Part shown: positions 25,122 through 33,154 of the stretch, one piece after another | Numbering within the stretch: position 1 is the stretch's first letter | Layout: every line of letters starts with the position of its first letter | NCBI GenBank assembly: GCA_013812515.1 | Contig: JACCTI010000385.1 | Span: forward strand, 1-41,058 | Reading direction: 5' to 3' | DNA: 41,058 nt | Origin: Chthoniobacterales bacterium | Lineage (GTDB): Bacteria > Verrucomicrobiota > Verrucomicrobiia > Chthoniobacterales > UBA10450 | The notes under the pieces: generated by a model | The model's database searches: none | The model's input: only the letters and a program-made list of their open reading frames with translations | Told to the model about the DNA's origin: nothing | Made by a program: the position numbers and the translations under genes

Positions 25122-25531
25122 CGCAGGGGCGCGGAACGCCTTTTCCTGGGATCGGGGCTTACCAACTCCTCAGAACGAAAACCGAGAACTAGTTCTCACA
25201 TTGTTGCGCGCCTCCGGCGATTGCCTGGAGGCGCGACAACGATCGCCGGGTGAGAAAACTTCCGCAACGCAGGTCGCGTCCGTTGCCGGGAGGCGATGAA
25301 TCTGTTCAGAAATCTTCCTGAAGCTTCAGATCGTGAAACGAGCAAAGACGCACGTCTTGCCGCTCAATTTCATCCCGAGCCTCTTGCGAGCACAAAACTC
25401 GAAGCTCATTTCGCGTTCTGCGAGGTAAACTGAATCCAAGCCTTCCCCGTAACCAGGATGGCATCCCAGTTCAGTCCAACCGACCGGCAAGGTCACAAGC
25501 ATGGAATTTTTCGCCTGTTAACGTGCTGAAT
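25122..25531 (+). other. Spacer of about 410 bp after the small peptide genes
   Basis: It contains a strong imperfect hairpin at 25203-25240 (GTTGCGCGCCTCC against GGAGGCGCGACAAC, one bulge) without a T-run. A 45-codon frame at 25296-25433 begins MNLFRNLPEASDRE, a start reminiscent of small cupin proteins, but the rest does not fit. It may be a gene remnant. I see no other gene. Confidence 0.45.
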
Positions 25532-26020
25532 ATGAACTGGCGGATCCCCGCGGTTGTTCTCTGCTTTTTCAACGCCGGTCTGGCCCGCGCGCAGCTGCAA
25601 TCGCCCGCCGCCTCCGACGCAGTGCGGGTCACGGTTTCGCGGCATGAGGATGGCTCGCGCACTGCCTACGAGATGGACCCAGCCAACAAGAAAGCGCTAG
25701 CCACAACTACGAACGCGGCCGGCAAGACACTCGAAACAATCAAATACCAGCTCGACGACGCCGGCCGGTTTTCCACCGGCAATGTTTTCGGACCGGACGG
25801 TCAGCTCCGTTTTAAGACAGTTTACAAGTATGGTCCGAATGGGCAGCTTCTCGAGGAGACACAGCTCACGAAAGATGGCGTGGTGAAGCTTAAGCTCGTC
25901 TATAGTTACGACGGGAGCGACAAGCAGAACGGTTATTCGGTTTACGACGGTGCCGGAAAGTTCCTCGGCCAAACCACACCGCGCGGGGCGGGCGTGACTG
26001 CTGCTCCGCCGAAGAAGTAA
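25532..26020 (+). CDS. Small secreted protein of unknown function
   Basis: The ATG at 25532 (chosen over a GTG 9 bp upstream) gives 162 residues with a signal peptide, MNWRIPAVVLCFFNAGLARA. The mature part is made of short beta-rich segments of the type Y-x-Y-x2-x-G-x-L, for example YKYGPNGQLLEET and YSYDGSDKQNGYSVYDGAGK, similar in style to YD or MORN-like repeats. It ends in a Pro/Lys tail. No enzyme motif is seen. It may be periplasmic or exported; family unknown to me. Confidence 0.75.
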   Translation: MNWRIPAVVLCFFNAGLARAQLQSPAASDAVRVTVSRHEDGSRTAYEMDPANKKALATTTNAAGKTLETIKYQLDDAGRFSTGNVFGPDGQLRFKTVYKYGPNGQLLEETQLTKDGVVKLKLVYSYDGSDKQNGYSVYDGAGKFLGQTTPRGAGVTAAPPKK

Positions 26021-26109
26021 GGCGCGATGTTAGCCAACTCCTCCATCGTTGGAGGTCTGGCGAGGCGTTCGCTTGCTACCCAGCACAAAGGCGGCTAAGA
26101 AGGTTCGGC

Positions 26110-26796
26110 ATGATCGATTACATCCAGAAGGGTGGTCTGCTCATGTGGCCCATTCTGGTTTGCAGCATTGTTTCCACCGCTGTTTTCGCGGAGCGGCTTC
26201 TCTACTTCCACCGCGCCACGATTCACGTTGGCGAATTCCTCCAGGGACTCTCGAACCTGATCAGCCGCCGCAAGTTCGCTGAAGCTTTGCACGAGTCCGC
26301 CGGCACGCCCGGGCCTATCGCCCGCGTGATTCACGCCGCGATTATCCGGCATGATTCGCCGCGGTCCGAGCTGCGCGAGATTGTTCAGGAAGCGGGTCAA
26401 CTGGAAGTCCCAAAGCTGGAGCGTTTGCTCGGCGTGCTCGCGACAATCGCGTTTCTCACGCCGCTGCTTGGACTTCTCGGGACGGTCGCGGGTATGATCG
26501 AAGCCTTCGGCACGATTTCATCCAACGGCGGTTACGCTACTGTGACGGAGCTCTCGAACGGCATTTACAAAAGCCTTTTGACCACGGCCGCCGGACTCGT
26601 CGTGGCAACGCCGACCTTCGTTGCCTACAGCTATCTTTCGTCGCGCGTGAATACGCTTATGCACGAGATGGAACGCGCCGGAATCGAAGTGGTCCACATG
26701 CTGAGCGATCGCACCGCGGCCGGCGACATCATCACCTTTCAGCCACCGCCTCCCGCAGTCGCCGAGCGCGAGCGGCGCGCTGATCGCCAATCCTGA
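26110..26796 (+). CDS. exbB: ExbB/TolQ/MotA-family proton channel protein
   Basis: The 228-residue protein has three membrane segments (about 10-30, 105-128 and 150-175) and the family core LLGVLATIAFLTPLLGLLGT, VAGMIEAF and LSNGIYKSLLTTAAGLVVAT. Together with ExbD it forms an inner-membrane motor that uses the proton gradient to energise a TonB- or TolA-like protein. exbD starts 9 bp downstream and a TonB-like gene follows, so a TonB system is more likely than Tol-Pal. Its C-terminus is Pro-rich. Confidence 0.9.
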   Translation: MIDYIQKGGLLMWPILVCSIVSTAVFAERLLYFHRATIHVGEFLQGLSNLISRRKFAEALHESAGTPGPIARVIHAAIIRHDSPRSELREIVQEAGQLEVPKLERLLGVLATIAFLTPLLGLLGTVAGMIEAFGTISSNGGYATVTELSNGIYKSLLTTAAGLVVATPTFVAYSYLSSRVNTLMHEMERAGIEVVHMLSDRTAAGDIITFQPPPPAVAERERRADRQS

Positions 26797-26805
26797 GTTC
26801 GGCGG

Positions 26806-27210
26806 ATGAAAATCACCCGCACGAAGGAATATCACTTCGGCTGGATCGGAGTGGTCTCGATGATCGACGTCGTCTTTCTCCTGATCTTTTTCCTGCTGCT
26901 CAGCTCGAATTTCATTCTGCAGCCCGGCATCTCTGTCTCACTTCCGCTTTCGCGTTTCACGCTCGGAGCCCAGGTGAATCCGGAGATCATCAGCATCACC
27001 GGCGGCGCCGCGCCCGCGGTTTACTTCCGTGACGAAAAAGTAGCGCTGGAGCAACTCGGACCGCTCCTCGAGGCGGCGAAGAACGAAGGTCGGCCCGTCA
27101 TCATTAAAGCGGATCGGCAGACGCCGTATGATCTCGTCATGGCGGTGACAAACGCGACGCTTGAACATGGCATCACGTCCGTGTCCCTGGCGAGCGCTCC
27201 GCTGCGATGA
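26806..27210 (+). CDS. exbD: ExbD/TolR-family protein
   Basis: The 134-residue protein has one membrane helix at about 13-38 containing the functional Asp (D21 in SMIDVVFLLIFFLLLS) that carries protons with ExbB. A periplasmic domain follows, with VNPEIISIT, VIIKADRQTPYDLVMAV and GITSVSLAS, the usual ExbD/TolR fold. It overlaps the next gene in an ATGA junction. Confidence 0.92.
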   Translation: MKITRTKEYHFGWIGVVSMIDVVFLLIFFLLLSSNFILQPGISVSLPLSRFTLGAQVNPEIISITGGAAPAVYFRDEKVALEQLGPLLEAAKNEGRPVIIKADRQTPYDLVMAVTNATLEHGITSVSLASAPLR

Positions 27211-28001
27211 TGCGCCCTCTGGCAGCGCAACCGGAGTTCACAACGCTTTTCGATTGGAGTCCACCGCGTGCGCGGAAGATTCCGTTCATCAGCTTCGTCT
27301 CGGCGTCAGCCGTTCTTCACCTCTTCTGCTTTTACGTTTTTCAGATCGTCTACCCGCCGGCGGTTGCCCTCATCCCGCCGCCGGCACGAGTGAACATCAT
27401 CACGCCGTCATCCGGGGAAGGACGTACCCTTTTGCAATGGATCGATGCGGAAGACCCGGCGCTTTCCTCGACGACGCAGCGTCCGGCAGAAGCGAGCTTT
27501 TCACCGCCCGCGTCGGAGCATGTCCCTTCGTACGAGAGCAGGAAACCGGGACTGCGGGAGCCGCCAGCGTACCAGCCTGACTTGCGCGTGCCCAGTTCGC
27601 AACCACCTGGACCCGTTCGACTCACGCGCCGGGCAGGCCAGACGCCAACCACCACGACGCCGACAGAGCTGAGGTTTTCAGACGACTTGCAACCTCTCGG
27701 GACTTCACCAGCGTCCACATTCCACTTCACCACCTTGAGCAAAGAACCTCCGCAAGCCGCGAGTTATCGTGTCGGCATCGATTCGCGGGGCGACGTGCGT
27801 TACTGCTTTCTGCAACATTCATCCGGCGATCTCACGCTGGACCAAGAAGGGCGCAGGGTTGTTCTGCTCTGCCGGTTTTCGCCGCTCGAAAATCGTCAAA
27901 CACAGGACGGCGATGCCTTCGTTTGGACTACAGCGACCTTCGAGTGGGGCAACGACCTTGTTCCGCCAATCGCGACGTCCGCTGACTCTCCCGCGCCGTG
28001 A
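27207..28001 (+). CDS. TonB-like periplasm-spanning protein
   Basis: The 264-residue protein has a short cytoplasmic part, one membrane helix at about 26-50, a long Pro/Thr/Ser-rich stretch (about 55-180) that could span the periplasm, and a C-terminal domain with YRVGIDSRGDVRYCFLQHSS and VLLCRFSPLEN, resembling the TonB C-terminal pattern. Directly after exbB and exbD, it is the likely energy-transducing partner. The similarity is weak, so TonB is an inference. It overlaps exbD and the next gene by 4 bp each. Confidence 0.7.
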   Translation: MMRPLAAQPEFTTLFDWSPPRARKIPFISFVSASAVLHLFCFYVFQIVYPPAVALIPPPARVNIITPSSGEGRTLLQWIDAEDPALSSTTQRPAEASFSPPASEHVPSYESRKPGLREPPAYQPDLRVPSSQPPGPVRLTRRAGQTPTTTTPTELRFSDDLQPLGTSPASTFHFTTLSKEPPQAASYRVGIDSRGDVRYCFLQHSSGDLTLDQEGRRVVLLCRFSPLENRQTQDGDAFVWTTATFEWGNDLVPPIATSADSPAP

Positions 28002-28237
28002 TTCGCGTCAGCCTGACGGCGCTGGTCACGATCTATCTGCTGGTTTTCCTTGCGGCAGTTTTCCTCCTCTGGATAGTCGGGGAGTGGAACCGTCGACGGC
28101 GTGAACGCCGCGCGTTACGTTACCGATTGCGCTGTGTGATCTGCGCCTTCGAGTGGGAAGATCGAACGTCCGCTTTGCTTCCGCGGTGCCCACGTTGCGG
28201 GAGCTTGAACGAACGATTCAAACCGGAGCAAATTTGA
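27998..28237 (+). CDS. Small membrane protein with zinc ribbon
   Basis: A GTG at 27998 overlapping the previous stop opens a 79-residue protein with one N-terminal membrane helix (about 5-28), an Arg-rich stretch (WNRRRRERRALRYR) and two Cys pairs, CVIC and CPRC, that form a cytosolic zinc ribbon. It ends 1 bp before guaB3. The fully overlapping context suggests a role tied to the ExbBD/TonB-like unit or to the nucleotide enzyme; no function is known to me. Confidence 0.75.
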   Translation: MIRVSLTALVTIYLLVFLAAVFLLWIVGEWNRRRRERRALRYRLRCVICAFEWEDRTSALLPRCPRCGSLNERFKPEQI

Positions 28238-28238
28238 T

Positions 28239-29417
28239 ATGGGAATGTGGATTGGCCGCAATCGAAAGGCGCGCGTGACCTACGGGTTCGACGAAATCGC
28301 GCTCGTGCCGGGACGAGTCACAATTAACCCGAACGAGGTCGACACCCGTTTCTGTTTGCCGCGTCGCGATGCGGAGCCGATCGAGCTGAAGATTCCTATC
28401 CTGGCCAGCGCGATGGATGGCGTAGTCGATGTGCGTTTCGCGACCGCGATGAGCAAACTCGGCGGTCTCGCAGTTTTGAATTTGGAAGGGGTCCAGACGC
28501 GCTACAAGAACCCGCGGGAGGTCCTCCAGAAAGTCGTTGAAACCGACAAGTCTGAGATCACCGGTTTGCTGCAAAAAATCTACCAGGAGCCCGTCCAGGA
28601 AGATCTGATTGCCGCGCGCATCCGCGAGATGAAGGACAATGGCGCGATCGCCGCTGTCAGCTCCATCCCGCAACGCGCGGAGCAGTTCGGCAGGATCGCA
28701 CAAGAAGCTGGCGCAGATGTTTTCGTCGTGCAAAGCACGGTCTCGACCGTCGAACACATCTCGACCGAGTACAAATCGCTCGATCTGGCGAATTTCTGTC
28801 GCGAGATGAGCATCCCCGTCATCGTGGGTAACACCGTCGGCTACGATGTGACGCTCGCCATCATGGAATGCGGACCCGCTGCCGTGCTGATCGGGGTTGG
28901 GCCGGGTGCGGCTTGCACTTCCCGCGGCGTGCTCGGTCTGGGCGTTCCGCAGGTGACCGCCACCGTCGATTGCGCCGCGGCCCGCGACGCTTACTTCAAG
29001 AAAACCTCACGCTATGTGCCGATCATCACCGACGGCGGCATGAGCAAAGGCGGGGACGTCTGCAAAGCTCTCGCCTGTGGCGCCGATGCCGTCATGGTCG
29101 GAAGCGCCTTCGCCAGGGCGTTTGAGGCGCCGGGTCAGGGTTATCACTGGGGCATGGCCACGCCACATGCCAATCTTCCCCGCGGCACGCGGATCAAAGT
29201 CGGCGCGACCGGTTCCTTAAAGCAGATCCTGTTTGGCCCGGCAGAAGTCGATGACGGCAGCCAGAATCTGGTTGGCGCGATTACCACCTGCATGGGGAAC
29301 GTGGGGGCGCGCAACATTTCCGACTTTCAACAAACCGAGATCATTATTGCGCCGTCGATCAAAACAGAAGGCAAGCTCTTCCAGACGGTGCAAAGCGTCG
29401 GGATGGGCACGCGCTAG
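28239..29417 (+). CDS. guaB3: GuaB3-type IMP dehydrogenase family protein
   Basis: The 392-residue protein is an IMPDH/GMP reductase-fold barrel without CBS domains. It shows YGFDEIALVPGRVTINPNEV, LASAMDGVVDV, IVGNTVGYDV, the catalytic Cys loop GPGAACTSRGVLGLGVPQ, TDGGMSKGGDVCKALACGAD and a MVGSAFA glycine motif. This pattern, including the short N-terminus, is that of the GuaB3 group known from actinobacteria and cyanobacteria rather than classic GuaB. IMP dehydrogenases make XMP from IMP with NAD, the committed step to GMP. Whether this one is the main enzyme depends on a separate guaB elsewhere. Confidence 0.9.
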   Translation: MGMWIGRNRKARVTYGFDEIALVPGRVTINPNEVDTRFCLPRRDAEPIELKIPILASAMDGVVDVRFATAMSKLGGLAVLNLEGVQTRYKNPREVLQKVVETDKSEITGLLQKIYQEPVQEDLIAARIREMKDNGAIAAVSSIPQRAEQFGRIAQEAGADVFVVQSTVSTVEHISTEYKSLDLANFCREMSIPVIVGNTVGYDVTLAIMECGPAAVLIGVGPGAACTSRGVLGLGVPQVTATVDCAAARDAYFKKTSRYVPIITDGGMSKGGDVCKALACGADAVMVGSAFARAFEAPGQGYHWGMATPHANLPRGTRIKVGATGSLKQILFGPAEVDDGSQNLVGAITTCMGNVGARNISDFQQTEIIIAPSIKTEGKLFQTVQSVGMGTR

Positions 29418-29423
29418 AAAGAA

Positions 29424-29612
29424 GTGAATAGTGAGTCGTGCATGGTGGAAATTGTCCGCATTCTCTCATTTGATCACCGCTCATCAGTCATCATTCACAC
29501 TGCTCATGGAAAACCGCGGGAAAACGCGCTGAGACAGGAAAATAGCAGGTGGTAATCGGTCATAAGTAAAAGTTGCGCGGCCCGGTCCACCCATTCACTA
29601 GTCACTATTCAC
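29424..29612. repeat. Spacer with terminal inverted words GTGAATAGTGA
   Basis: GTGAATAGTGA at 29424-29434 is repeated inverted at 29602-29612, right at the fabF start. Further words such as CATCAGTCATCATTCAC lie between. No gene is seen in the 196-bp spacer. Confidence 0.45.
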
Positions 29613-29613
29613 T

Positions 29614-30861
29614 ATGCACAGTCGCCGCGTCGTCATCACTGGTCTGGGTGTCGTCACTCCGGTGGGTAACGACGTTGCGGCGTTCTGGGAAAATCTGAAG
29701 AACGGCGTCAGCGGTATTGGCGTCGTCGATGCGTTTGATACGACGGGCTTCGACTGCAAGATCGGCGGCCAGGTCCGGAATTTCGAGCCGAAGGATTTCT
29801 TCCATAATCCGAAGGACGCACGCCGCACCGACCGTTTTGCGCAGCTTTCGATGGCGGCGGCGAAGATGGCGAAAGAGGACAGCGGGATCGATCTCGGCCG
29901 GACGAACCTCGAGCGTTTCGGCGTTATCGTCAGCAGCGGCATCGGCGGGTTGAAGACGCTCGAAGATCAACACAGCAACCTGCTCTTCAAAGGCCCGACG
30001 CGCCTCTCGCCTTTCACAATTCCGATGCTGATCAGCAACATGGCCAGCGGTCTGATCTCGATGGAATACGGATTGGAAGGCCCGAACTTTTGCATCGTCA
30101 CCGCGTGCGCCACGTCGAACAACTCCATTGGTGAGTCGTGGCGCATGATCAAATTTGGGGACGCCGACATTTTCCTCGCCGGCGGATCTGAAGCTTCCAT
30201 GATCCCGATTGGTCTCAGTGCGTTCGCCTCCATGAAAGCGCTCAGCTTGCGCAACGACGATCCGCAACGCGCGTCGCGCCCCTGGGATAAGGATCGCGAC
30301 GGGTTTGTGATGAGCGAAGGCGCCGGAGTTGTGGTGGTGGAAGAGCTCGAACACGCGAAGGCACGCGGCGCAAAGATCTACTGCGAGCTGACCGGCTACG
30401 GACTAACCGCAGACGCTTATCACATGACTGCTCCTCCGCCCGATGGCGGGGGCGCGGCCCGTGCCATGCGTATAGCGCTGGAGCACGCCAAAACGAATGC
30501 GGACGAAATCGATTATGTGAACGCGCACGCGACTTCGACCGGTCTTGGCGACGTCGCGGAAACGCGCGCGATCAAAGCTGTCCTGGGCGAGCACGCGCAC
30601 AAAGTTTCCGTCAGTTCTACGAAATCGATGACGGGCCACTTGTTAGGGGGAGCGGGCGCGGTCGAGATGGCGGCGTGCGCGCTCGCGATGCGCGATTCCG
30701 TCATTCCTCCGACGACAAACCTGGAAAATCCCGACGAAGAGTGCGATCTCGATTACACGCCGCTCGTCGCGAAGGAGAAGAAGGTTCGCGTGGTCATGAA
30801 CAATTCCTTCGGCTTCGGCGGACACAACGCGACCCTGATCGCACGCGAGTTTCTCGGGTAG
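29614..30861 (+). CDS. fabF: 3-oxoacyl-ACP synthase II (KAS II)
   Basis: FabF elongates fatty acids by condensing malonyl-ACP with acyl-ACP. The 415-residue product begins RRVVITGLGVVTPVGND and has the Cys-His-His triad: CIVTACATSNNSIGESW with the nucleophile Cys, NAHATSTGLGD, and SSTKSMTGHLLGGAGAVE. The C-terminal NNSFGFGGHNATLI is typical. It stands alone, without acpP or fabG nearby, 196 bp after guaB3. Confidence 0.96.
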   Translation: MHSRRVVITGLGVVTPVGNDVAAFWENLKNGVSGIGVVDAFDTTGFDCKIGGQVRNFEPKDFFHNPKDARRTDRFAQLSMAAAKMAKEDSGIDLGRTNLERFGVIVSSGIGGLKTLEDQHSNLLFKGPTRLSPFTIPMLISNMASGLISMEYGLEGPNFCIVTACATSNNSIGESWRMIKFGDADIFLAGGSEASMIPIGLSAFASMKALSLRNDDPQRASRPWDKDRDGFVMSEGAGVVVVEELEHAKARGAKIYCELTGYGLTADAYHMTAPPPDGGGAARAMRIALEHAKTNADEIDYVNAHATSTGLGDVAETRAIKAVLGEHAHKVSVSSTKSMTGHLLGGAGAVEMAACALAMRDSVIPPTTNLENPDEECDLDYTPLVAKEKKVRVVMNNSFGFGGHNATLIAREFLG

Positions 30862-31089
30862 AGCATCTGCCGAACGTTCGGCTCGCGATGAAGTTGTAGC
30901 CGGGGGCGTTGAACCCGGCTATTTGCTAATCAGGTCTCGATCAAGTTTCGCGCCGCCGGGGTCAACGCCCCCGGCTACAACTCGTCGACAAACTGCTTCA
31001 CGACGATGCGGCTACTCGGCAAAAATCGGCGTGGCGGTCACATCGGAGGCATCGAAGGAGAAGCCGTGCCCGGTCGCGCGAAAGGTTCT
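30862..31089. other. Spacer after fabF containing the second palindromic repeat
   Basis: Apart from the repeat at 30893-30981 I see no supported gene. Minus-strand sequence near 31000-31080 reads like a short coding remnant but contains stops. Confidence 0.4.
30893..30981. repeat. 89-bp palindromic repeat (copy 2)
   Basis: Arms 30893-30919 and 30955-30981 pair over 27 bp with one mismatch. The outer 16 nt, GTTGTAGCCGGGGGCG, are identical to those of the copy inside the polymerase gene, while the loop differs. It lies 31 bp after fabF and may also act in transcript 3' end protection. Confidence 0.88.
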
Positions 31090-31443
31090 TCAGCAAAGTG
31101 CAAACACTCTGCCTCCTAGTTGACGAAGAGAATCCCACCAAACCGACGGTCGTGCGGCGACCAAAAGACGGTAAAAAGATCGTGCCTCATCGACCGAGTT
31201 AATGAAAATGTGACTGCCGTTGCCTTGTTGATAGAGCGCGTTGAACTCTACCTCACCGATCCGGCGGGCGAGTTCCTTCGTTGCCGCAAATGAACCGGCC
31301 GCGAGCGCGGCAATGATCGTGACGTCGATGACCGTCATGTCGCCGTATTGTGATATCACATTCCCGCCCCGATCGTGAGCTGCTGCGATGAGCAAGAAAT
31401 GGCAGGCACGACCAAGCGCGGAGTCTGACCGCCATTCAAACAC
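31090..31443 (-). CDS. Hypothetical protein, doubtful
   Basis: A 117-codon frame from a GTG at 31443; an inner ATG at 31338 would give 82 residues with the hydrophobic start MTVIDVTIIAALAAGSFAAT. The rest (ARRIGEVEFNALYQQGNGSH, FINSVDEARSFYRLL) looks protein-like, but no family is recognised and no ribosome site is clear. It lies just downstream of the sulfite-oxidase-fold gene on the same strand. Confidence 0.4.
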   Translation of the reverse strand: MFEWRSDSALGRACHFLLIAAAHDRGGNVISQYGDMTVIDVTIIAALAAGSFAATKELARRIGEVEFNALYQQGNGSHIFINSVDEARSFYRLLVAARPSVWWDSLRQLGGRVFALC

Positions 31444-31469
31444 GCCCCGGCGTGGCTGCGGGGAGCCGG

Positions 31470-32111
31470 CTACGCAAATCGGTCTTCCGTCCAGGGATCA
31501 GCCGTGTTGCTGTAGCCGCGGACTTCCCAGAAGCCGAGTTTATCACTCTCAGAAAATTCAATTGAGCGGACAAACTTCGCCCCCTTCCAAGCGTAGAGCT
31601 TCGGGATAATAACGCGCGCTGGCCCGCCGTGCTCTCGAGTGAGCGGTTTGCCGTCGTAATGTGTGGCAATCAGAACATCGTCGTCCAGTACATCATCCAT
31701 CCGCACGTTCGTGGTGTAGCCGTCATAGCTGGCGAAGAGAACGTACTTCGCTTCGGCCCGCGGCTTCACGAGGTCGGCCAGAGTGAAGAACGCAACCCCG
31801 GTCCACCGGACGTCGAACTTGCTCCAGGTAGTGACGCAGTGAAAATCGCTGACGTCTTCAAATCGTGGCAGAGCATTCAACTTATCCCAGGTAAAGGTCG
31901 TCGGCGTTTCCACCAAGCCACCCACTTCCAGGCGCCAATCCGCAAGGATGATCTCAGGACGAATGCCGAGGTCGAGCACCGGAAAGCCCGGTGTGAGATG
32001 TTGTCCCGGCGGCAGTCGCTCGTCGGAGCGAACGGCCGGTTTCGCTTTGCCGCTCATCTTGCGGGCAAAACGCTCTTTGCGCTCGATAAAGCTCGGATTT
32101 GAAGTGCTCAC
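31470..32111 (-). CDS. Sulfite-oxidase-fold molybdopterin protein (YuiH type)
   Basis: The 213-residue protein matches small cytosolic sulfite oxidase-like oxidoreductases that hold a molybdenum cofactor. Visible: WRLEVGGLVETPTTFTWDKL, the Mo-ligand region DFHCVTTWSKFDVRWTGV with a single Cys, YDGYTTNVRMDDV, EHGGPARVIIPKLYAWKGAK and the C-terminal GFWEVRGYSNTADPW. No Tat signal or heme domain is present. The natural substrate of this subgroup is not known. No partner gene is near. Confidence 0.9.
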   Translation of the reverse strand: MSTSNPSFIERKERFARKMSGKAKPAVRSDERLPPGQHLTPGFPVLDLGIRPEIILADWRLEVGGLVETPTTFTWDKLNALPRFEDVSDFHCVTTWSKFDVRWTGVAFFTLADLVKPRAEAKYVLFASYDGYTTNVRMDDVLDDDVLIATHYDGKPLTREHGGPARVIIPKLYAWKGAKFVRSIEFSESDKLGFWEVRGYSNTADPWTEDRFA

Positions 32112-32236
32112 GAAAATTATTTATCCGCGAATCACGCCGATTAGCGGAGATTTTTCGCTATCAATTTCGGTAGGGTCGGTCCCGGCCGGTAGCTTGCGCG
32201 ACTGGTAATGATAGGCCAGAGCGCCTCCCTACCTTC

Positions 32237-32998
32237 TCACACGTTTGTCTTCGACGTCTTCAGCAGCTTGATGGCATCGCGCAACTCGGCGGCGCGCTCG
32301 TAGAGCTCACTCGCGATTGCGACTTCCATTTCGCGCTGCATGATCTCGAGCTTCGAGAGCGGCCGCTTCGAGCTGACTTCTTCGAGCCATTCCTCCAGAA
32401 ACGCGAGCTCGGAGCTTTTTTGCGCGAGCTCCGGAAAACTGGATTGCTGAAAAAAGTCCTGGATGGCGTCCCGGCCCCGCTCGATCTCCCGCATTGCTTC
32501 GCCGAACTTTCCGTCGCTAAGCAGGATGGATGCTTTCGCGCGTGTGTTCATCATGAGCACGTAAGGACGAAATTGCTGAAAGCTCCACGCCAGCTCGTCG
32601 CGATCGGTGTGCTCGGCGACAAATTCGAAAAGATCGAGGTTCCGTTGCGTGTCACGGATGACGGCGGGGAAATCGTTGATCTGAAAGAGACTCAGGTAAC
32701 GGTGGTAATACTGGATGCCTTCCTGCTGCAGTTCGCTGCATTGCTCGGCAGAAAGCTCGTAGCTGTCCCCGCGCGCTTCGGCGCGAGCCGCGCGCCGCTG
32801 GTGGTATTGCAAGAGCGACTCACAGTTGTGCGGCCGATGACCATCCGGGCGCCCTGTCATTTCCATCTGGAGCAGGCCGAGATCGATGCGGAGCTGGAGC
32901 TTCTCGCGGCCGTCGAGTCCCAGAATTTTGCGCACCTTGATCGCACCGGTTTCGTGCGGCCAATCATTCAGCAGCGTGTTGAGATCAAGACTCATCAT
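32237..32998 (-). CDS. UVR-motif (UvrB/UvrC domain) protein
   Basis: From the ATG at 32998 (a second Met follows; an upstream ATG at 33034 is possible) the product has 253 residues. The body is helical and rich in Glu, Gln and Arg, for example SLLQYHQRRAARAEARGDSY, YYHRYLSLFQINDF and FVAEHTDRDELAWSF. The C-terminus (about 215-250) is a UVR motif: LEIMQREMEVAIASELYERA followed by AELRDAIK. UVR motifs mediate UvrB-UvrC contact but also occur in unrelated regulators such as McsA. No catalytic domain is recognised, so the role is unknown. Confidence 0.78.
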   Translation of the reverse strand: MMSLDLNTLLNDWPHETGAIKVRKILGLDGREKLQLRIDLGLLQMEMTGRPDGHRPHNCESLLQYHQRRAARAEARGDSYELSAEQCSELQQEGIQYYHRYLSLFQINDFPAVIRDTQRNLDLFEFVAEHTDRDELAWSFQQFRPYVLMMNTRAKASILLSDGKFGEAMREIERGRDAIQDFFQQSSFPELAQKSSELAFLEEWLEEVSSKRPLSKLEIMQREMEVAIASELYERAAELRDAIKLLKTSKTNV

Positions 32999-33154
32999 GT
33001 AGTTAATTTTCGTATAAACCCCTCTGGATATCAATCGTCTCTCAAAGAGGCCGAGAGCTTCTCAATCTTCAATGACGCGGGACCGAACAAGAATGCACGT
33101 GCGGTTGGACGATGAGCGGAGCGCGCACGTTCGAACTGCGCAGCGGGACGATAA

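Noticed and set aside
25296-25433. 45-codon frame starting MNLFRNLPEASD
   Set aside because: Only the first dozen residues resemble a cupin-type start; the rest does not, and it may be a chance or remnant frame.
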